Assembly (NCBI GenBank): GCA_030386875.1
Contig: CM059572.1
Span: 38,747,732 to 38,811,731, forward strand
Direction: 5' to 3'
DNA: 64,000 nt
Origin: Morinoia aosen
Taxonomy: Eukaryota > Arthropoda > Malacostraca > Amphipoda > Talitridae
Below are positions 1-12,206 of the stretch, piece by piece (the first letter of the stretch is position 1; each line of letters begins with the position of its first letter). A model generated the notes under the pieces. The model worked only from the letters and a program-made list of their open reading frames with translations, did no database searches and was not told the origin of the DNA. The position numbers were made by a program, and so were the translations under genes.

Positions 1-1513
1 ACAGCAAATTTTGTGTGGTGTAGCTCAGCCGAGGCTCGTTTATCGTTAATTCTTCAACTCTTAAGCCCTGTGTGATGCCGCATTTTTTAGTTTTTATGCT
101 TCACACTTGCGGCACTGTTCGTTCACTGTTGGTTCACTGTTGACTCGTGGCAAGTTACATATCATCAATTGCAGCGCACACCGCAGTAGTCAGTTGAGTC
201 TTCTTCGTGTTGTGCTGGGCGTCTTGCCGCGCTTGTCACAGATCGGTGGTCTATTGCTCACTGTATTATGTAAACATTCTCTTCGAATTTGAGGCCTCTG
301 CAGAAATGCCGACTTGGGTTTTAATTGAAGGATTCATAGCTTTTGTAGGTTGTTGAATTTACTTGTATTTCCATTGGTGAAGTTCCTATAGTTAGATGTC
401 TTTCGTTGTTTTTCTTCTGGTATTTTTCCTGTTCTTTCTTGTCAAAGGTTGTGCATTTTTAAAATTATTAGTGGTTCTGTATCCCTGGAATTAAGATGCG
501 TAGTATTCTACTTAAAAAGTGTTTTTTTTTGCCCCGGTTTATAATTCGCTCAAGTAAGACCAGAACTAGGGTCAATTACTGTGTTAGAATTGTCATGAAA
601 ATCTGTCTCGTTTTGTTCATCCCTGAATGGCCATCTACCTTCGTCCCGTATAGCATTGATGACACATCTCATAACTTTTATTACTAACATAATTCGTTAG
701 GGGGAAGTTTTCGCGACCGTGCTCAACCAAATTTTCTACACGAGTCGTAATTTTTATCTTGAAAATTTAATTCAATATTGAATGTTTTACTCCAGCAAAC
801 CTCTACTGTTCGCATTCGGATCTGAGATCGGGGACCATTCAACCGTGTCAAAACAGATTTTCAAGCAATTCAACTGGCAGCGTAACTTTTCCTGTTGCTT
901 CGGTAACGCTACGGCCGTATATTTACTGACATAACATTCGAACTAATTTGAGCGTAACCCAATGGACATAACTTACGCTGTCGGCTCTACCGCTACCACG
1001 ATGTACGGAAATCTGGCGCTTGCGCTGGCGTTTTCTTAGGACGCGGTGACCCACATAGCTGCGGTGCGTGCGTGATGTTATGCGGTTATGCCTGGTCCCG
1101 CACCGCCCCCGGCACTTCACAACAACGATGACGCTGCGGCCGACATTGGTGTCGTGATACAGGCGTGCATCGCCGGATCTTGCCGCGCGCTCAGCCCATG
1201 TGACGTTCCTCGCGTAGACTTGTGGTTCACAGCGCACGATTGGTGGCTGTGTTCACGTGGCGGCGCTCCTCTTTGTTTACTCCAATGCGAGAGGATAATT
1301 ATGAGTGGCTGATCTACGTGAAATTTTATTTGTTCGCGATTTCCATGGCAATATGATGCTGCTTCTTTGTGTGTTATCTAATGTATCGACTTTGTGTGTG
1401 TACGAGTAATACTTATCAATTATTCACCGGAAAACTCACTACAGTATCCTGTACTGAAAATCGTATCCGCGAAGCTTAAAATAGCTAATCGGACGTCAAA
1501 TAAGTCCAAAAGT
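1..1513. other. Unassigned non-coding DNA
   Basis: I see no recognisable gene or repeat here. A GC-richer patch at about 960-1270 carries overlapping short frames on both strands (104 codons minus, 74 codons plus). None resembles a known family, and overlap on both strands is what base composition alone would give. Confidence 0.6.
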
Positions 1514-1526
1514 ATTTCATTCTTCA

Positions 1527-1864
1527 CCCCTCAGGGGGATACGACTATTGTATCTATGAGAAGTAGCGCTCCCAGGGGGAAAATGTGAGGTCCCGAGCTA
1601 ACGTTTAAGTAGGCCTTCTTTTTGTTGAAATATAATGCTTTTTGTTACGTTAAGAGACATCTTTTTTCGGTTCATTGCTGTCCTGTTTTTCTTCAACTTC
1701 CATCACGTTTCTTAAACTTCTTTCGCAACTCACTGTTTCCATGCACCTCGTGCACAGATTCGGCGTTCCCTCGAGTCCATACTAAATGGTGCCTTCCTCC
1801 TTCCTGTCTTCGATACGCCTTTGTTGCGGTTAGGAAAGTTTAAACTATCATTTAATCTAATCTC
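1527..1864 (+). mobile_element. SINE-A copy, full length, with target duplication
   Basis: The copy begins with the family head CCCCTCAGGGGGATAC and ends in TAATCTAATCTC. The 13-bp flanks at 1514-1526 (ATTTCATTCTTCA) and 1865-1877 (ATTTCTTTCTTCA) differ at one base and mark the target duplication. Internal blocks shared with other copies include GGCCTTCTTTTTGTTG, GGTTCA...TGTCCTG, CCATACTAAATGGTGCC and the terminal TTTAAAC before the tail. It carries no reading frame of its own. A short deletion lies in the middle of the body, where the TTTCAGCACC block is lost. Confidence 0.85.
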
Positions 1865-1877
1865 ATTTCTTTCTTCA

Positions 1878-3808
1878 ACTTATTTACCTGCATCTGTGCA
1901 AATTGATTCATCGGAGCTACGTGAACCAAGTTAGCCTTATTTTATGAAAGTTTTTTTCAAGTTCAAGTAACGTCGGCCTTATTTCGTGAGCTTTTGTATG
2001 GAGTTAAGGGTTCGCAGGAATTGACCTGCTGTCGAAGGCGTTAGATGTTGTAGTCAGGGTTGCCCAAATGTGGGGCGGTTCGATAAAGCAAAGCAAATGA
2101 CCAACAATTTTGTTGAAATGTGAAGTGCAATGTGGCGCTCAGATTGCGAGCCGTAATTAAAAGCCTCTATTGTCTTCATAACGCTCAGTGTGCCTCCATT
2201 TATATACGTTGTGTGTGTGTGTGTGTGTGTACTGTTGCTGGTGTTGATGCTAGAGCGACCACCAATTATTGCTCTATTACCGTCATTAATTTATTATGTT
2301 GCTGCTGGAGTTCATTATTCTTGCGTAGCTCATATCACTAAGCCACGCCGTACTCGGCAGGCTGCTGTTCGTCGAGTTCAGTGGAAACGAAAGGAATTTT
2401 TTCCCAGTATTTACTGCTAATGATCTTAGAAATATTGTAGTACCTGGACAAAAATGGTCGAGCTGCGGTCAGAGGATCTGTAATTTACGCATCTGGTAAT
2501 TATTCGAAACGAGTTCATGCCAGCTCTAGGGCCATGTTTGATTTCAATTACTCCCACATGCAAATATTTAATGTCCCTAGCAATTATTTTAGCTTGTATT
2601 TTCTTGAAGTTTTCACATTGAATTATCGTCTTCTTTGTTACGGAATATTTTCTCTCGTTAAATTTTACTGATTTCTGTTTAGAAATGCACATAATAAGAC
2701 CAAAGTTATTCGAATACATGTACCTTCTTTTCGTGGTGATAGCATTACTGCATTTGCAACTAGTTTCACTGCAATATTAATGTATCCCCAAGCGAGATGT
2801 AACTCTCAAGCCTGGCATCACGAACACATTTTTCCGGACAATAACAGCTGTTTTGGCAGAGCAACAGCTGCACCCGCTCACAGATGTCGCTCAGGTGCAG
2901 TAAAAAAATTGGCCTCGTCGCAAGAGTTGAATCTCAAGGCTTTATAAGGAGACGCCGTAACGCCTCGGAGCCGAGTCTTCTTGCGCGCCTGCGAGCTGCA
3001 GATAATGTGATGAATTTCCGCGCCGTTTGGAGTCTTGCGCTCCGGAAAACTGCCAACGATGTTTCTGTCTTTTCTTTAGACGAGTTTGTTCTAGCCGGAA
3101 ATGTCTTGCTCAATTTGCTTTGAATCGTTGGCTGTTGTATATGTTCACTCAAAATGCCAGCTTTGCAATTATTCTAGTTTCGCTAATCTTTATAGTATCG
3201 CACTCGAGCGTGTTCCTCCGTAGAGGGCCCACTTCACACGCCGCGGTGTAGCATATCTCGTTTCCGACAGCTCTTCAAAACTTCATGGGATGAACGTCTT
3301 TAGTAGGTGTAAGATGATTCCTACTTGACTGCTTAAGTCAAAGTTTTGGGATACTCTTGTTTATTATTGAATTCATCGCATTGTGTTGGTACCTCAATGT
3401 GTCTTTGTGTCTTATTTTTATTTAGTCGCTACGAGTATTGAAGTTAATTTAAACTTTTGTCCTTCTCTGGAGTGCGCGAGAGTCGTGTATCACACTAAAT
3501 AGACAAGAAGACTGGTTCGGTGCTACTCCAGCGCTCGTTCGATGCTTTTCACCAGTTGTGGATAAATTCAAGTTTATAGATGCAGTTGTACCGTCAATGC
3601 TTCCTGCTCTTGATTGTAATCTCTCTAATGTTTTACGTGCTCTCTTGTTTCACGAATTGATTATTAAAAAACTCGTGTACCTAAGGACTACCAAATTATG
3701 TGCAGATGACTAACAGAAACCTGGCTCTTGTTCTACCATCTCGAATTCAAAACTCTTACCGCATATGAATGAAAACCAAAATTGTAATTTTGCTTTAAAA
3801 ATTTCTTG
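1878..3808. other. Unassigned non-coding DNA
   Basis: No gene is recognised. Short frames at 2884-3123 (plus) and 2934-3152 (minus) overlap each other and resemble nothing known. The only clear structure is the GT microsatellite near 2.2 kb. Confidence 0.6.
2209..2230. repeat. (GT)n microsatellite
   Basis: This is an uninterrupted run of about eleven TG dinucleotides. No function is visible. Confidence 0.95.
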
Positions 3809-3818
3809 GACGTAACGA

Positions 3819-4188
3819 CCTCCTTAGCGAGGAGAAAACTATTGTGTCTATGGAAATTACGCTCCCTGGGGGAAAATGTGAGGTCTCGAGCTGAGAGTTA
3901 AGTAGGCATTCTTGCTTGTTGAAATGGAATAGGTTTTTGTTTTGTCTTTGGCCATCTTTTTTCAGTTCTCTGTTGTCCTATTTTTCGGCATCAGCTACTT
4001 CCTTCTTCAAATTTCATCTTTTTCATAAATTTTCTTAACTTTTTGTTTCTGTGCCCAGTTTATCTTGTGTGGGAACACATCTTGTGTACAGAGTCCGCGC
4101 TCCCTCGACTTCATGCTAAATAATCCCTCTGTGAACACTTATGTTGTGGTTAGTGAGGCCTTATAAACTAACTTATAATCTAATCAGC
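3819..4188 (+). mobile_element. SINE-A copy, older and diverged
   Basis: The head is decayed (CTCCTTAGCGAGGAG replaces the usual start), but CTATTGTGTCTATGG, CTCCCTGGGGG, the GTTGAAAT block and a TTATAATCTAATC tail remain. It carries the longer variant of the region before TCTTGTGTG, a subtype also seen in the 47.6 kb and 37.4 kb copies. A 9-bp pair at 3810-3818 (ACGTAACGA) and 4189-4197 (ACGTCATGA) matches at seven positions and may be the worn target duplication. Confidence 0.75.
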
Positions 4189-4197
4189 ACGTCATGA

Positions 4198-5898
4198 ATT
4201 ACAGCGAAGTTTTCACCAGTTTGGGAACTTATGGATAGTGGAGATATCGACAGATTTAGGGTACATTTCGTAGAATTCTACGCCGGTGTGTCAAGAAAAT
4301 ACTTGTTGCAAATTGAAGAAAATAACTTTCTGATTATACGTAGCACGCCTTAAGACTCGCACCATTTGATGATACGCGGTGAGCTTCACGACGCGCACCA
4401 CCTGACGGGTGCGCGGTCCACATTAAGAAGACCTGATCATAGCGGTCGGCGTTGGCCCGACGTACGCTGGCTACAGCGGCGGCAACCGTAGAAAGTCCCA
4501 GCGAAGGTCACTTTGACTGCGACCGGCGTCTGTGTGCTCTCGCGCGCCTTGCTAGGCCGCCGAGTAAGCCTTTCTATAGCAAGTGTACACTAAACTCTTC
4601 CTTTGGAACAGCTTTCTTTAGATCTGACGCAGATGTCAAAGGCGAAGGGTCGAGACGGACGACCTTTGAATGTTCACTTCTCTTCTGAGGAATGGCGAGT
4701 AGCCGAAGTATGGAACGCAGCGTGTTACAACGATACATTGATCACAAATTTGATGTATATTAGTGATTTGGAGAATAAGTTTCAAATGTACAACTGTATT
4801 CTCTTATACCCAATATATTTTAGATATTTCTACGTAATTATGCAGTTAAGGTTTCTATTTCGTGTGATCCTCTGTTAGAGTGCGGAAAGATGGAACTAAC
4901 TAGGACTATTAACACTGAACCACACTGCTCTGTAGAGCCCATCTTCTATTTCAGTGGTTAGCTTTGTAGCTCAAACTAGCCTTACGATTGGCTTTATAAA
5001 TTCACTCATGCACTAACGTGCCATGTAAGTGAAAGTTATTATAATTTGCAATGCAATTTTATGATTTTCCGCACCAGCAAGTTCGTTAACACAGGCAAGA
5101 GTAATTAGCTTAGCCAAACGCCACAGCTCGTGAGGCTGCCTCTAAATTGGCCGGAAAATGAAGCCGATGTTGACGTCATGTTAGGCTTACCTCATTTAGT
5201 GTAGAGATATTATATTTCTGTATCGTCCATTACTTTGGTCCGTTTCTCATCTGTTGGCTTTCCTGAGATCAAACTGAAAATCCTCGTTGTAGAATTAACG
5301 CCACCATCAAGAAAATTTGTTCTGTTCATAAGCTATTCCGTGTGAGTTCTCACGTTCCAACACCTTGTGTACCAGTTTGCATGCACGTCTGTTGACGTGC
5401 TAGCATGAGTAAGACGCCGTCGGGCACAGGTGAGACAAACGCCGCGTGCTGAGAGCGTCTCCGCAGCTGCGGTGGCTCGCAGCGCCTGCACGCTGGTCAT
5501 AACGGTTGTGTTCCCTCCCGCTCACCTGTCCCTGGGAAGGAAACATTCCACGTTCTCTCGGTCAGCTGCTTTAGGACCGGCGTGTGCTTGCGTACAGGGC
5601 TTTAGCGCCACTTTTGTGAGTAATTGTTGTGAAGTCTGTTCTTTCGTGTCAGGTATATCAGGGCTGTTTTCAGACCGGGCTCTGGCTCTGTCTTATGAGG
5701 TTTTAGCCCAGATTATCTTTTTGAAGTTATTTGATTTTCATTGTGTTTGCGTCTGCGTTTAGTAAGAATAAATTTTATACGGCTTTGTGGAACAGAATTT
5801 ATCAACTAGTGTGGGTTCTCGAGTGGGATGCGAGAGCATGTTTTGACGGCTGGTATTTATACTTGAAATAAATTACCGTGCATATTTTTGTGTGACAC
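4198..5898. other. Unassigned DNA with two GC-richer patches
   Basis: Patches at about 4380-4590 and 5400-5600 are richer in G, C and CpG than the surroundings, and they host the 78- and 110-codon frames. Neither frame has a recognisable domain. They could be remnants of unmethylated or regulatory DNA, but nothing in the sequence proves it. Confidence 0.5.
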
Positions 5899-5911
5899 TA
5901 CTGCTGGTGTT

Positions 5912-6264
5912 CCCCTCAGGGGGATACAACTATTGTATCTATGGGAATTAGCACTCCCAGGGGAAAAATGTGAGGGCCCGAGCTGAGAGTTAGGCAGGCT
6001 TTCTTTTTGTTGAAATAAAATGTTTTCTGTTACGTTAAGGACCACCTTTTTTCGGTTCACTACTGTCCTGTTTTTCAGCACCTCTGACTTTCTTCTTCAA
6101 CTTTTATCTTATTTCATGAACTTCTTTCCTAGCTTACTGTTTCTGTGCACTTAGTGCATAGATTGAATTAGATTCCGCATTCCCTCAACTCCATACTAAA
6201 TGGTGCCTTCCTCTTTCCTCTCTTGGAACATCTTTGTTGTGGTTAAGGGAGGCTAAAACTTTCT

Positions 6265-6334
<70 letters not shown>
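5912..6334 (+). mobile_element. SINE-A copy with expanded tail
   Basis: This is a full-length head and body. The 13-bp target duplication is TACTGCTGGTGTT at 5899-5911 and TACTGCTGGTGGT at 6335-6347. Instead of the usual TAATC tail, the 3' end runs from TTATATAATAAT into a long AAT array, which lies inside the duplication and so belongs to the element. Confidence 0.88.
6269..6334. repeat. (TAA)n microsatellite grown from SINE tail
   Basis: About 22 uninterrupted AAT trinucleotides close the 5912 element. A 22-asparagine run in one reading frame is just this array and is not a protein signal. Confidence 0.95.
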
Positions 6335-6338
<4 letters not shown>

Positions 6339-6347
6339 GCTGGTGGT

Positions 6348-9300
6348 CAGGTGTTGTACATTCATGAAGCTAACGAATTGAAGTATTCAAGAACTTCTAA
6401 TTTGAAGTGCTGTATATCTCAGGTGTTTTTCATTTTTCATTTTTTAGCTTATCGCACCCGAACAGCTGTAGCTCATTGCTGTATCAAATAAATATCACAC
6501 ATGTTCAAAAATCCATTAGAGTCGCAGTCGAGAAATGAAACTGTCGAGCAAGACAACCAAGAAGAACAATTTAAAAAAGGGCTGCTTGTCGCCCGTACAT
6601 TGTTTTTCTTACGGTTGAGGTACTCGTTGCATGATCTCGAACAGGTGAACTTGGATCGCCTTGCAGTGGCGAAGATGTCATGCAGTTTCCTTAGTGTTAA
6701 CCACAAAATGAGCGCTGTTGAAAAAATTTTATGAGACGGGCTACCCGTCTTCATGCTCAAGTGTTTTCTTATGGTGCTTTCTGAATGACAAGGTTTATAA
6801 ACAGCATGCGCCAGCGTGCAGCGTGGGTTTATGGCTGACGTTTAATTCAGACGTAGAAAAATCCATGAATGCAGAGCAAAACGAACACAGGTTATAGAAT
6901 ACACAGGATGTTGTTACACTGACCTTAAAAAATAACTCCTCCATAGTCGTACCTAGTGTACGAGCAATACGTCCCGTGAACAATCCTAACTTGTGCGGTT
7001 TGGTTTTACAAGCACTAAAACTCGAAAATGTTTCTCCGTGCACTTTCCATACGTTGAGTAGTCGGTTCCACTGGTGGCAACCATGCTATGCTTTCTTCAC
7101 GTTTTGAAGGCCTGCCATTGTTTCCAGCTAATGGTGGAAGTTTTTACCTGCGTGTGTTGTGGCTGGCCATGCGGTGAATGCTGCCACCCGTGCCTCTGGT
7201 AGCAAGGCTGCCAGATAGGCTTTTTCTATTTAATTTTTCAAATTTAGTCTTTTTACAAGGAAAATTTACAATGAGAATCTCTCATTTGTCGAATTTTCAT
7301 GGCTGCCGGATGCTGAGGGAATTTTATTTAAGTAAGAACCATTCTAACATCAATCCTGCTATTAACGCTTCTGTCGCGCTGGTGCGAATCCGATCATGAA
7401 AGACAACTTACGCTTCACTGCACCTCCCGTACTGAACGTCAGGCATGAGTCCGCATGACTTATCTTTTATTGGTTTTCTTTTACCTTCTCGTCGTTTAAG
7501 TGTTGACTGTAAATTTCATTTTCTTGAAGTTCCGCCTTCGTTATTTGAAGTGCCGTTCTTGTCAGTGGTATCGTGTTACCGAAGCGGGAGGCTAAATATT
7601 CCTTTTTCTGACTGGGACAATTTTGGCTCGATGTAAATTCTTAGCACTAGAATCATCTTGTGCAAACGATGTCTGTAAAAAAAAACACTCGCAGTGTTGA
7701 TGTTAAACTGTTGAGCATTGCAGCGCAGGCCTGCGACTCAGCGGCACCGAGCGTCTACAGTGAAAGTGCTGCAGCGATGCCCCCTGCAATCTGAGGCTGT
7801 TCTCCAGTGGTCGCCTGTTGCTGGGCCTCTTCAGCTGCTGCTAATTTGGTGTCACCGCGGGTGTAACTATTGCGGCTTTTATCATTAATATCAATAGGCT
7901 TTGATGCTCTTGTTTCATAGGCCCTTCGTGATCATGAAAACGTATATAGAAGTGACAGAAGTGCTTATTTTACTGAGTTACATTTATGAGTGATGTATGG
8001 TCAGCGTTAGATAATATGCAGATTTAGGCGAAAACTTAACGTTGATGTGATACTCTATCATTTCGTTTTCATGGACTCGGGAGCGCGCACGCGCACAGCC
8101 TCGGTGCACGGTCAGTGACCTCTAATGGGAGGTGCGTCGTCTCACTACCTTGCCCTTTGGGCGGCCTAGCATCTCTGGAGGCCACAATGCTGGGGCCTCT
8201 ACGTTACACCAAAATTTTTCCTCGCTCAGAATTACAGCCTTAATTACAACTTTGACGAGAGTTCATTAGTGAGATGAGTGCTGAAAATTTTAGCCTCTAA
8301 CGTGGGTGCTGAATAGACTCGTTTTGAATGCAGTTAGTGCAGAGCGACACCCGTGGAACAGCGCGTGCGTTGTCTGGTGTGCTTAAGTTCGTCTAGTGAC
8401 CGTTGTTTGGAGTTAGTCGACAACGGTGTGTGAAACGGAGGTCAAAACCATGCTCTTAAGCAACCTGTGAGTTAATATGGATCTGTTGTAATAGTAAATC
8501 GTTGTGATACGTGCCAAGCTTTTTCGGCGATCATTTTAGCTAGCGATATAGCTATGTTAGTTGTTTAGCTTTCAATAAAACGTATAATGAATCGACTGCA
8601 TTGCGAAGGCAGGATGGCTAACCCGTTGAAAGTGAGTGTTCCACTACGTGAAATCGTGTGTGTCTTTGCATGTATAGGAACTGCACTTTCTCATTAAACG
8701 AAACATTTCTCAACTAATTACGTTGTCTCGCAAAGAAACGTACGCCGTGTTTCGCGAGTAACCATTTCTCAGTGGCAGATACTTCAGTAAATCGCTTTTC
8801 TGTCGACGTGTGGATATGTTTCCAACTCAGATAAGTAATCTCGACAACAGAAATGTTATTGATCTTTGTGGCGCAAATGAAAGCGACCCTGACGTAGCTC
8901 GCTGTAACTCTCTCTTACGAGAAGATTAACCAAGGCTTTGTGGGGCACTCTACGTATCGTATCGAAGCTGAGCTAATTTCACGGTTGATGAGTGCGCTCT
9001 TCTTATTCTTTATCACATACGACGACGTCCCTGATCTAAACATAGCTTACTTTTCTCAGTGGGACTTTTTGTCTCGCACCTATGATGAGCGTTGCAGATG
9101 TGTTGTAGGAAGGCATGGAGTTTAAAACAGCATCTAGGCATTAAAGCTGTACATATCGAATGATTCGTATTCGAGTAATCGCGGACGACACTTTGCACTA
9201 TCAATACTGCTGTGGTTTTCGTCAAATAGGCTCGTATTTTACTGGTTATTTAAGTACAAGATTAAAGGTCATTCCATGGAATTATGTTGGCTAGTAGCTA

Positions 9301-11136
9301 AATTATGAAGGGAAATCGTGTGTTGACTTCTGGGTCTATTCAGTTTGTAAGACTTGTAGCAACTTCAGTGAATTTTCGATTATCATGGCTGTTTTGATGG
9401 TCCGTACGCACTCATTCATCCAAAAGCTGACTTTTTCTGTAACGTCTCATATTACTCAATAACTAAAAATTAGGATTACAGCACCATATTTAGGTTTCCA
9501 CAATATTTAGGTTTCCACACAATATTTAGGTTCCCTCAAAAAATTCTGTGGACATTACAGTATGATGTCGGAAAAGAGACGATGCCGTTCTCTAAAATGG
9601 TGAGCTTATCTTTTGGAAGCACGTAGTTGATTGCTCCAAAATACCCTAATTTCTGCTGCGAAGAAAGCAATGTTCTCTATGACGCAAGTTTACCAAAACT
9701 TCAGCCCTGAAGCTGGACTCTAATCCTCGTCGGGAAGCGTCATTTGGCTGCTATAATTGCTACTAACGTGCTGTGCTGTCCGTACCAATTCCGCTTGCTT
9801 CCATTTGGAAAACGAGAAAGCGTAGTGGCTTTTACACGCCCACTGAATATTGCGCGCGTTCGAATTACCTGCTCCAGCGTAGTGCTATCCAACGTTGCAG
9901 TGCCTGTGTCGCGTTGTGTGAGCACTTCCGAACTCTCGTTTGCCGTGCATCAGGTGCGATGGTCCTGTGTCGCATTGGAGGCCTGCTGCTGCTCGTCCTC
10001 CATGCCAAAACTGGGCGTAACGAATCATGGCTTCGTTTATTCCAGTTCACTCAGGCGATTTCTACGTAATGACACACTTTTATGCGGGTCTTAAATTTGA
10101 GGAGTCGAACGTTCGATTTGTGTTATTTTTAGGTTTGTCCTAATTAGTCTTTCAAAGGATGGAATTTTATTTCTTTTATGTGCATTTGTCTTTAAAAACT
10201 ATGTGGGTGGGTAACCTATAGAAAAGGTGTAGTCTCTATTATTAAAAGCACTAGAAGCCTTTCAAATTTAATATTGATCTTCGTGGATTCCTAGGCATAA
10301 ATTACCTTCCTATATCGAACTAGTGAATTATTCGTTGCAAAATTTCCTATAAATGGTTTTGAATTCATGCCATCGGTTTACTGTTCATGGTTGCTTCTCG
10401 GAACTCAGTGTTTACAGACACTCTGTTGTCACCAGCGGCTGGCGTCGTGCGTGTTTGCGCGGCTCAAAAGCCTGCTACTCTTTGATCGCGCCCTAATGTG
10501 TCGGAGGCATAGTGCGGCCCTGCTTCCTTTGGAGCTCCTTTAGTTAGGCTGTGTGTTCATGCGGGGAGGTGCCTTCCTGCACGAAGGCTGCGAGATGCAT
10601 CGCTCTGCACCCTGCCCTCTTACCGCCTTTAGAGTCCGTGTTTATGTGTGTGCAGTGCGCGGTCCTTTGATCGACACTTATCTCGTTTTGCTTTGTCGTT
10701 CGCCTCTTGTTTGTTAGGGAACGTGCTCCGAGCATGGAATTCGGAAGAATATTCGTAATGACGACGTTTGTTATCCGTGAAAAAAGTTCTCTTCTATTTT
10801 GAAACCCTGATCACCTTGCCAGTTATAACCGTGAGTTTGAACACAGAGACTATTGTACTTCAAGATTGTTTGTAGAATTTATACATTGAATGCTGAAACT
10901 AGTGTTTCTATCAAATGTATTGTTCTGAATGCCCCAATCGTTGATCTTTTTTTGTGTGTTATGTTGTTCATGCGGCAGCGGCTTCTTTAACGGAGAGGCA
11001 ACCAATATTGTTGCATGGAAGCATTTGAACATGAAATGTTTTGGGATGCAAAATTGCATGTGCAAATTGAGATTCTGCTATGCAGAACTGGAACTCGCTC
11101 AAATCTTTATTTGACTGAGGAGCTGTTCTCTAATGT
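6348..11136. other. Unassigned non-coding DNA, about 4.8 kb
   Basis: No gene or interspersed repeat is recognised. Frames at 9744-10094 (plus, 116 codons), 9773-10069 (plus) and 9740-9925 and 9865-10050 (minus) overlap one another in a GC-richer patch and show no domain. A small tandem repeat at 9486-9533 is listed separately. Confidence 0.55.
9486..9533. repeat. Three-unit short tandem repeat
   Basis: Three units beginning ATATTTAGGTTTCCACA start at 9486, 9503 and 9522 (spacings 17 and 19 bp). The last unit is incomplete. Confidence 0.85.
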
Positions 11137-11150
11137 TTACGAATGCTAGT

Positions 11151-11510
11151 CCCCTCAGGGGGATACAACTATTGTATCTATAGGAATTAGCGCTCCCAGG
11201 GGAAAAATGTGAGGGCCCGAGCTGAGAGTTAGGTAGGCCTTCTTTTTGTTGAAATAAAATGTTTTTTGTTATGTTAAGGACCACCTTTTTTCGGTTCACT
11301 ACTGTCCTGTTTTTCAGCACCTCTGACATTCTTCTTCAACTTTTATCTTATTTCATGAACTTCTTTCCCAACTTACTGTTTCTATGCCCTTTCTGCATAG
11401 ATTCCTCATTTTCTTATCTCCATACTAAATGGTGCCTTCCTCCTTCCTCTCTTCGATACGCTCTATTTTTGCAGCGGTTAGGGAGGCTTAAACTAACTAA
11501 TAATCTAATC
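11151..11510 (+). mobile_element. SINE-A copy, intact reference example
   Basis: This is the best-preserved copy. The 14-bp target duplication TTACGAATGCTAGT is identical at 11137-11150 and 11511-11524. The head can fold as CCCCT...AGGGG enclosing a hairpin GATACAA-CTA-TTGTATC and a GGGA...TCCC stem. The body carries GAGCTGAGAGTT, weakly like a pol III A box, and GGTTCACTACTG, close to a B box, but their spacing of about 75 bp is large for a tRNA-type promoter. GAAATAAAATG supplies an AATAAA signal on this strand. The tail is TAATCTAATC. The perfect duplication suggests a recent insertion. Confidence 0.92.
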
Positions 11511-11524
11511 TTACGAATGCTAGT

Positions 11525-11816
11525 ATGAGTGTCAGAAGGGTAGTATCAAGGTTACATCACGTACACAACCACAGTGCAGATGACTGACGGAGACCTACCT
11601 GTACGCTGCATTGTAATCGGCTTGGCGGCACCCATCTTCAGCGTGCTCCATATAACGTGCATTTCAGTGGAACGACTCGTACGTCGTTTAATGCTTTTGT
11701 GCACAAGATATTTACGATTGTTTTATTCAGCAAAAAATGATGCACGTTTCATGTATAATTTGACTTAAACTTATACGTAATTTAGCCGTTCAGTTTCGGA
11801 CAAATTTTCAGCGTGT
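11525..11816. other. Spacer between two SINE-A copies
   Basis: I recognise nothing here. The 64-codon frame at 11574-11768 looks like noise. Confidence 0.6.
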
Positions 11817-11830
11817 TCCTTCAAATAAAA

Positions 11831-12193
11831 CCCCTCAGGCGGATACAACTATGGTATCTATGGGAATTAGCGCTCCCAGGGGAAAAATGTGAGGGCCCGA
11901 GCTGAGAGTTAGGTAGGCCTTCTTTTTGTTGAAATAAAATGTTTTTTGTTATGTTAAGGACCACTTTTTTTCGGTTCACTACTGTCCTGTTTTTCAGCAC
12001 CTCTGACTTTCTTCTTCAACTTTTATCTTATTTCATGAACTTCTTTTCCATCTTACTGTTTCTATGCCCTTTCTGCATAGATTCCTCATTTTCTTATCTC
12101 CATACTAAATGGTGCCTTCCTCCTTCCTCTCTTCGATACGCTCTATTTTTGCAGCGATTATGGAGGCTTAAACTAACTTATAATCTAATCTAA
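11831..12193 (+). mobile_element. SINE-A copy, CAGGCGG subtype
   Basis: The copy is nearly identical to the 11151 copy but has CAGGCGGATAC in the head, a difference shared with the 15329 copy. The 13-bp target duplication TCCTTCAAATAAA is identical at 11817-11829 and 12194-12206. The tail is TAATCTAATCTAA. Confidence 0.92.
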
Positions 12194-12206
12194 TCCTTCA
12201 AATAAA

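Noticed and set aside
17-45. tRNA A-box-like TAGCTCAGCCGAGG near the window start
   Set aside because: No B box follows at a proper distance and no cloverleaf could be drawn.
6234-6491. Frame with a 22-asparagine run
   Set aside because: The run is the AAT microsatellite of a SINE-A tail and not a protein feature.
9855-9870. B-box-like GTTCGAATTAC
   Set aside because: No matching A box or acceptor stem upstream, so no tRNA gene.
11151-11210. Similarity of the SINE-A head (CAGGGGGATAC...CCCAGGGG) to vertebrate U1 snRNA
   Set aside because: The match is limited to two short G/C words, insect U1 does not share them as I remember it, and the intervening bases do not align.
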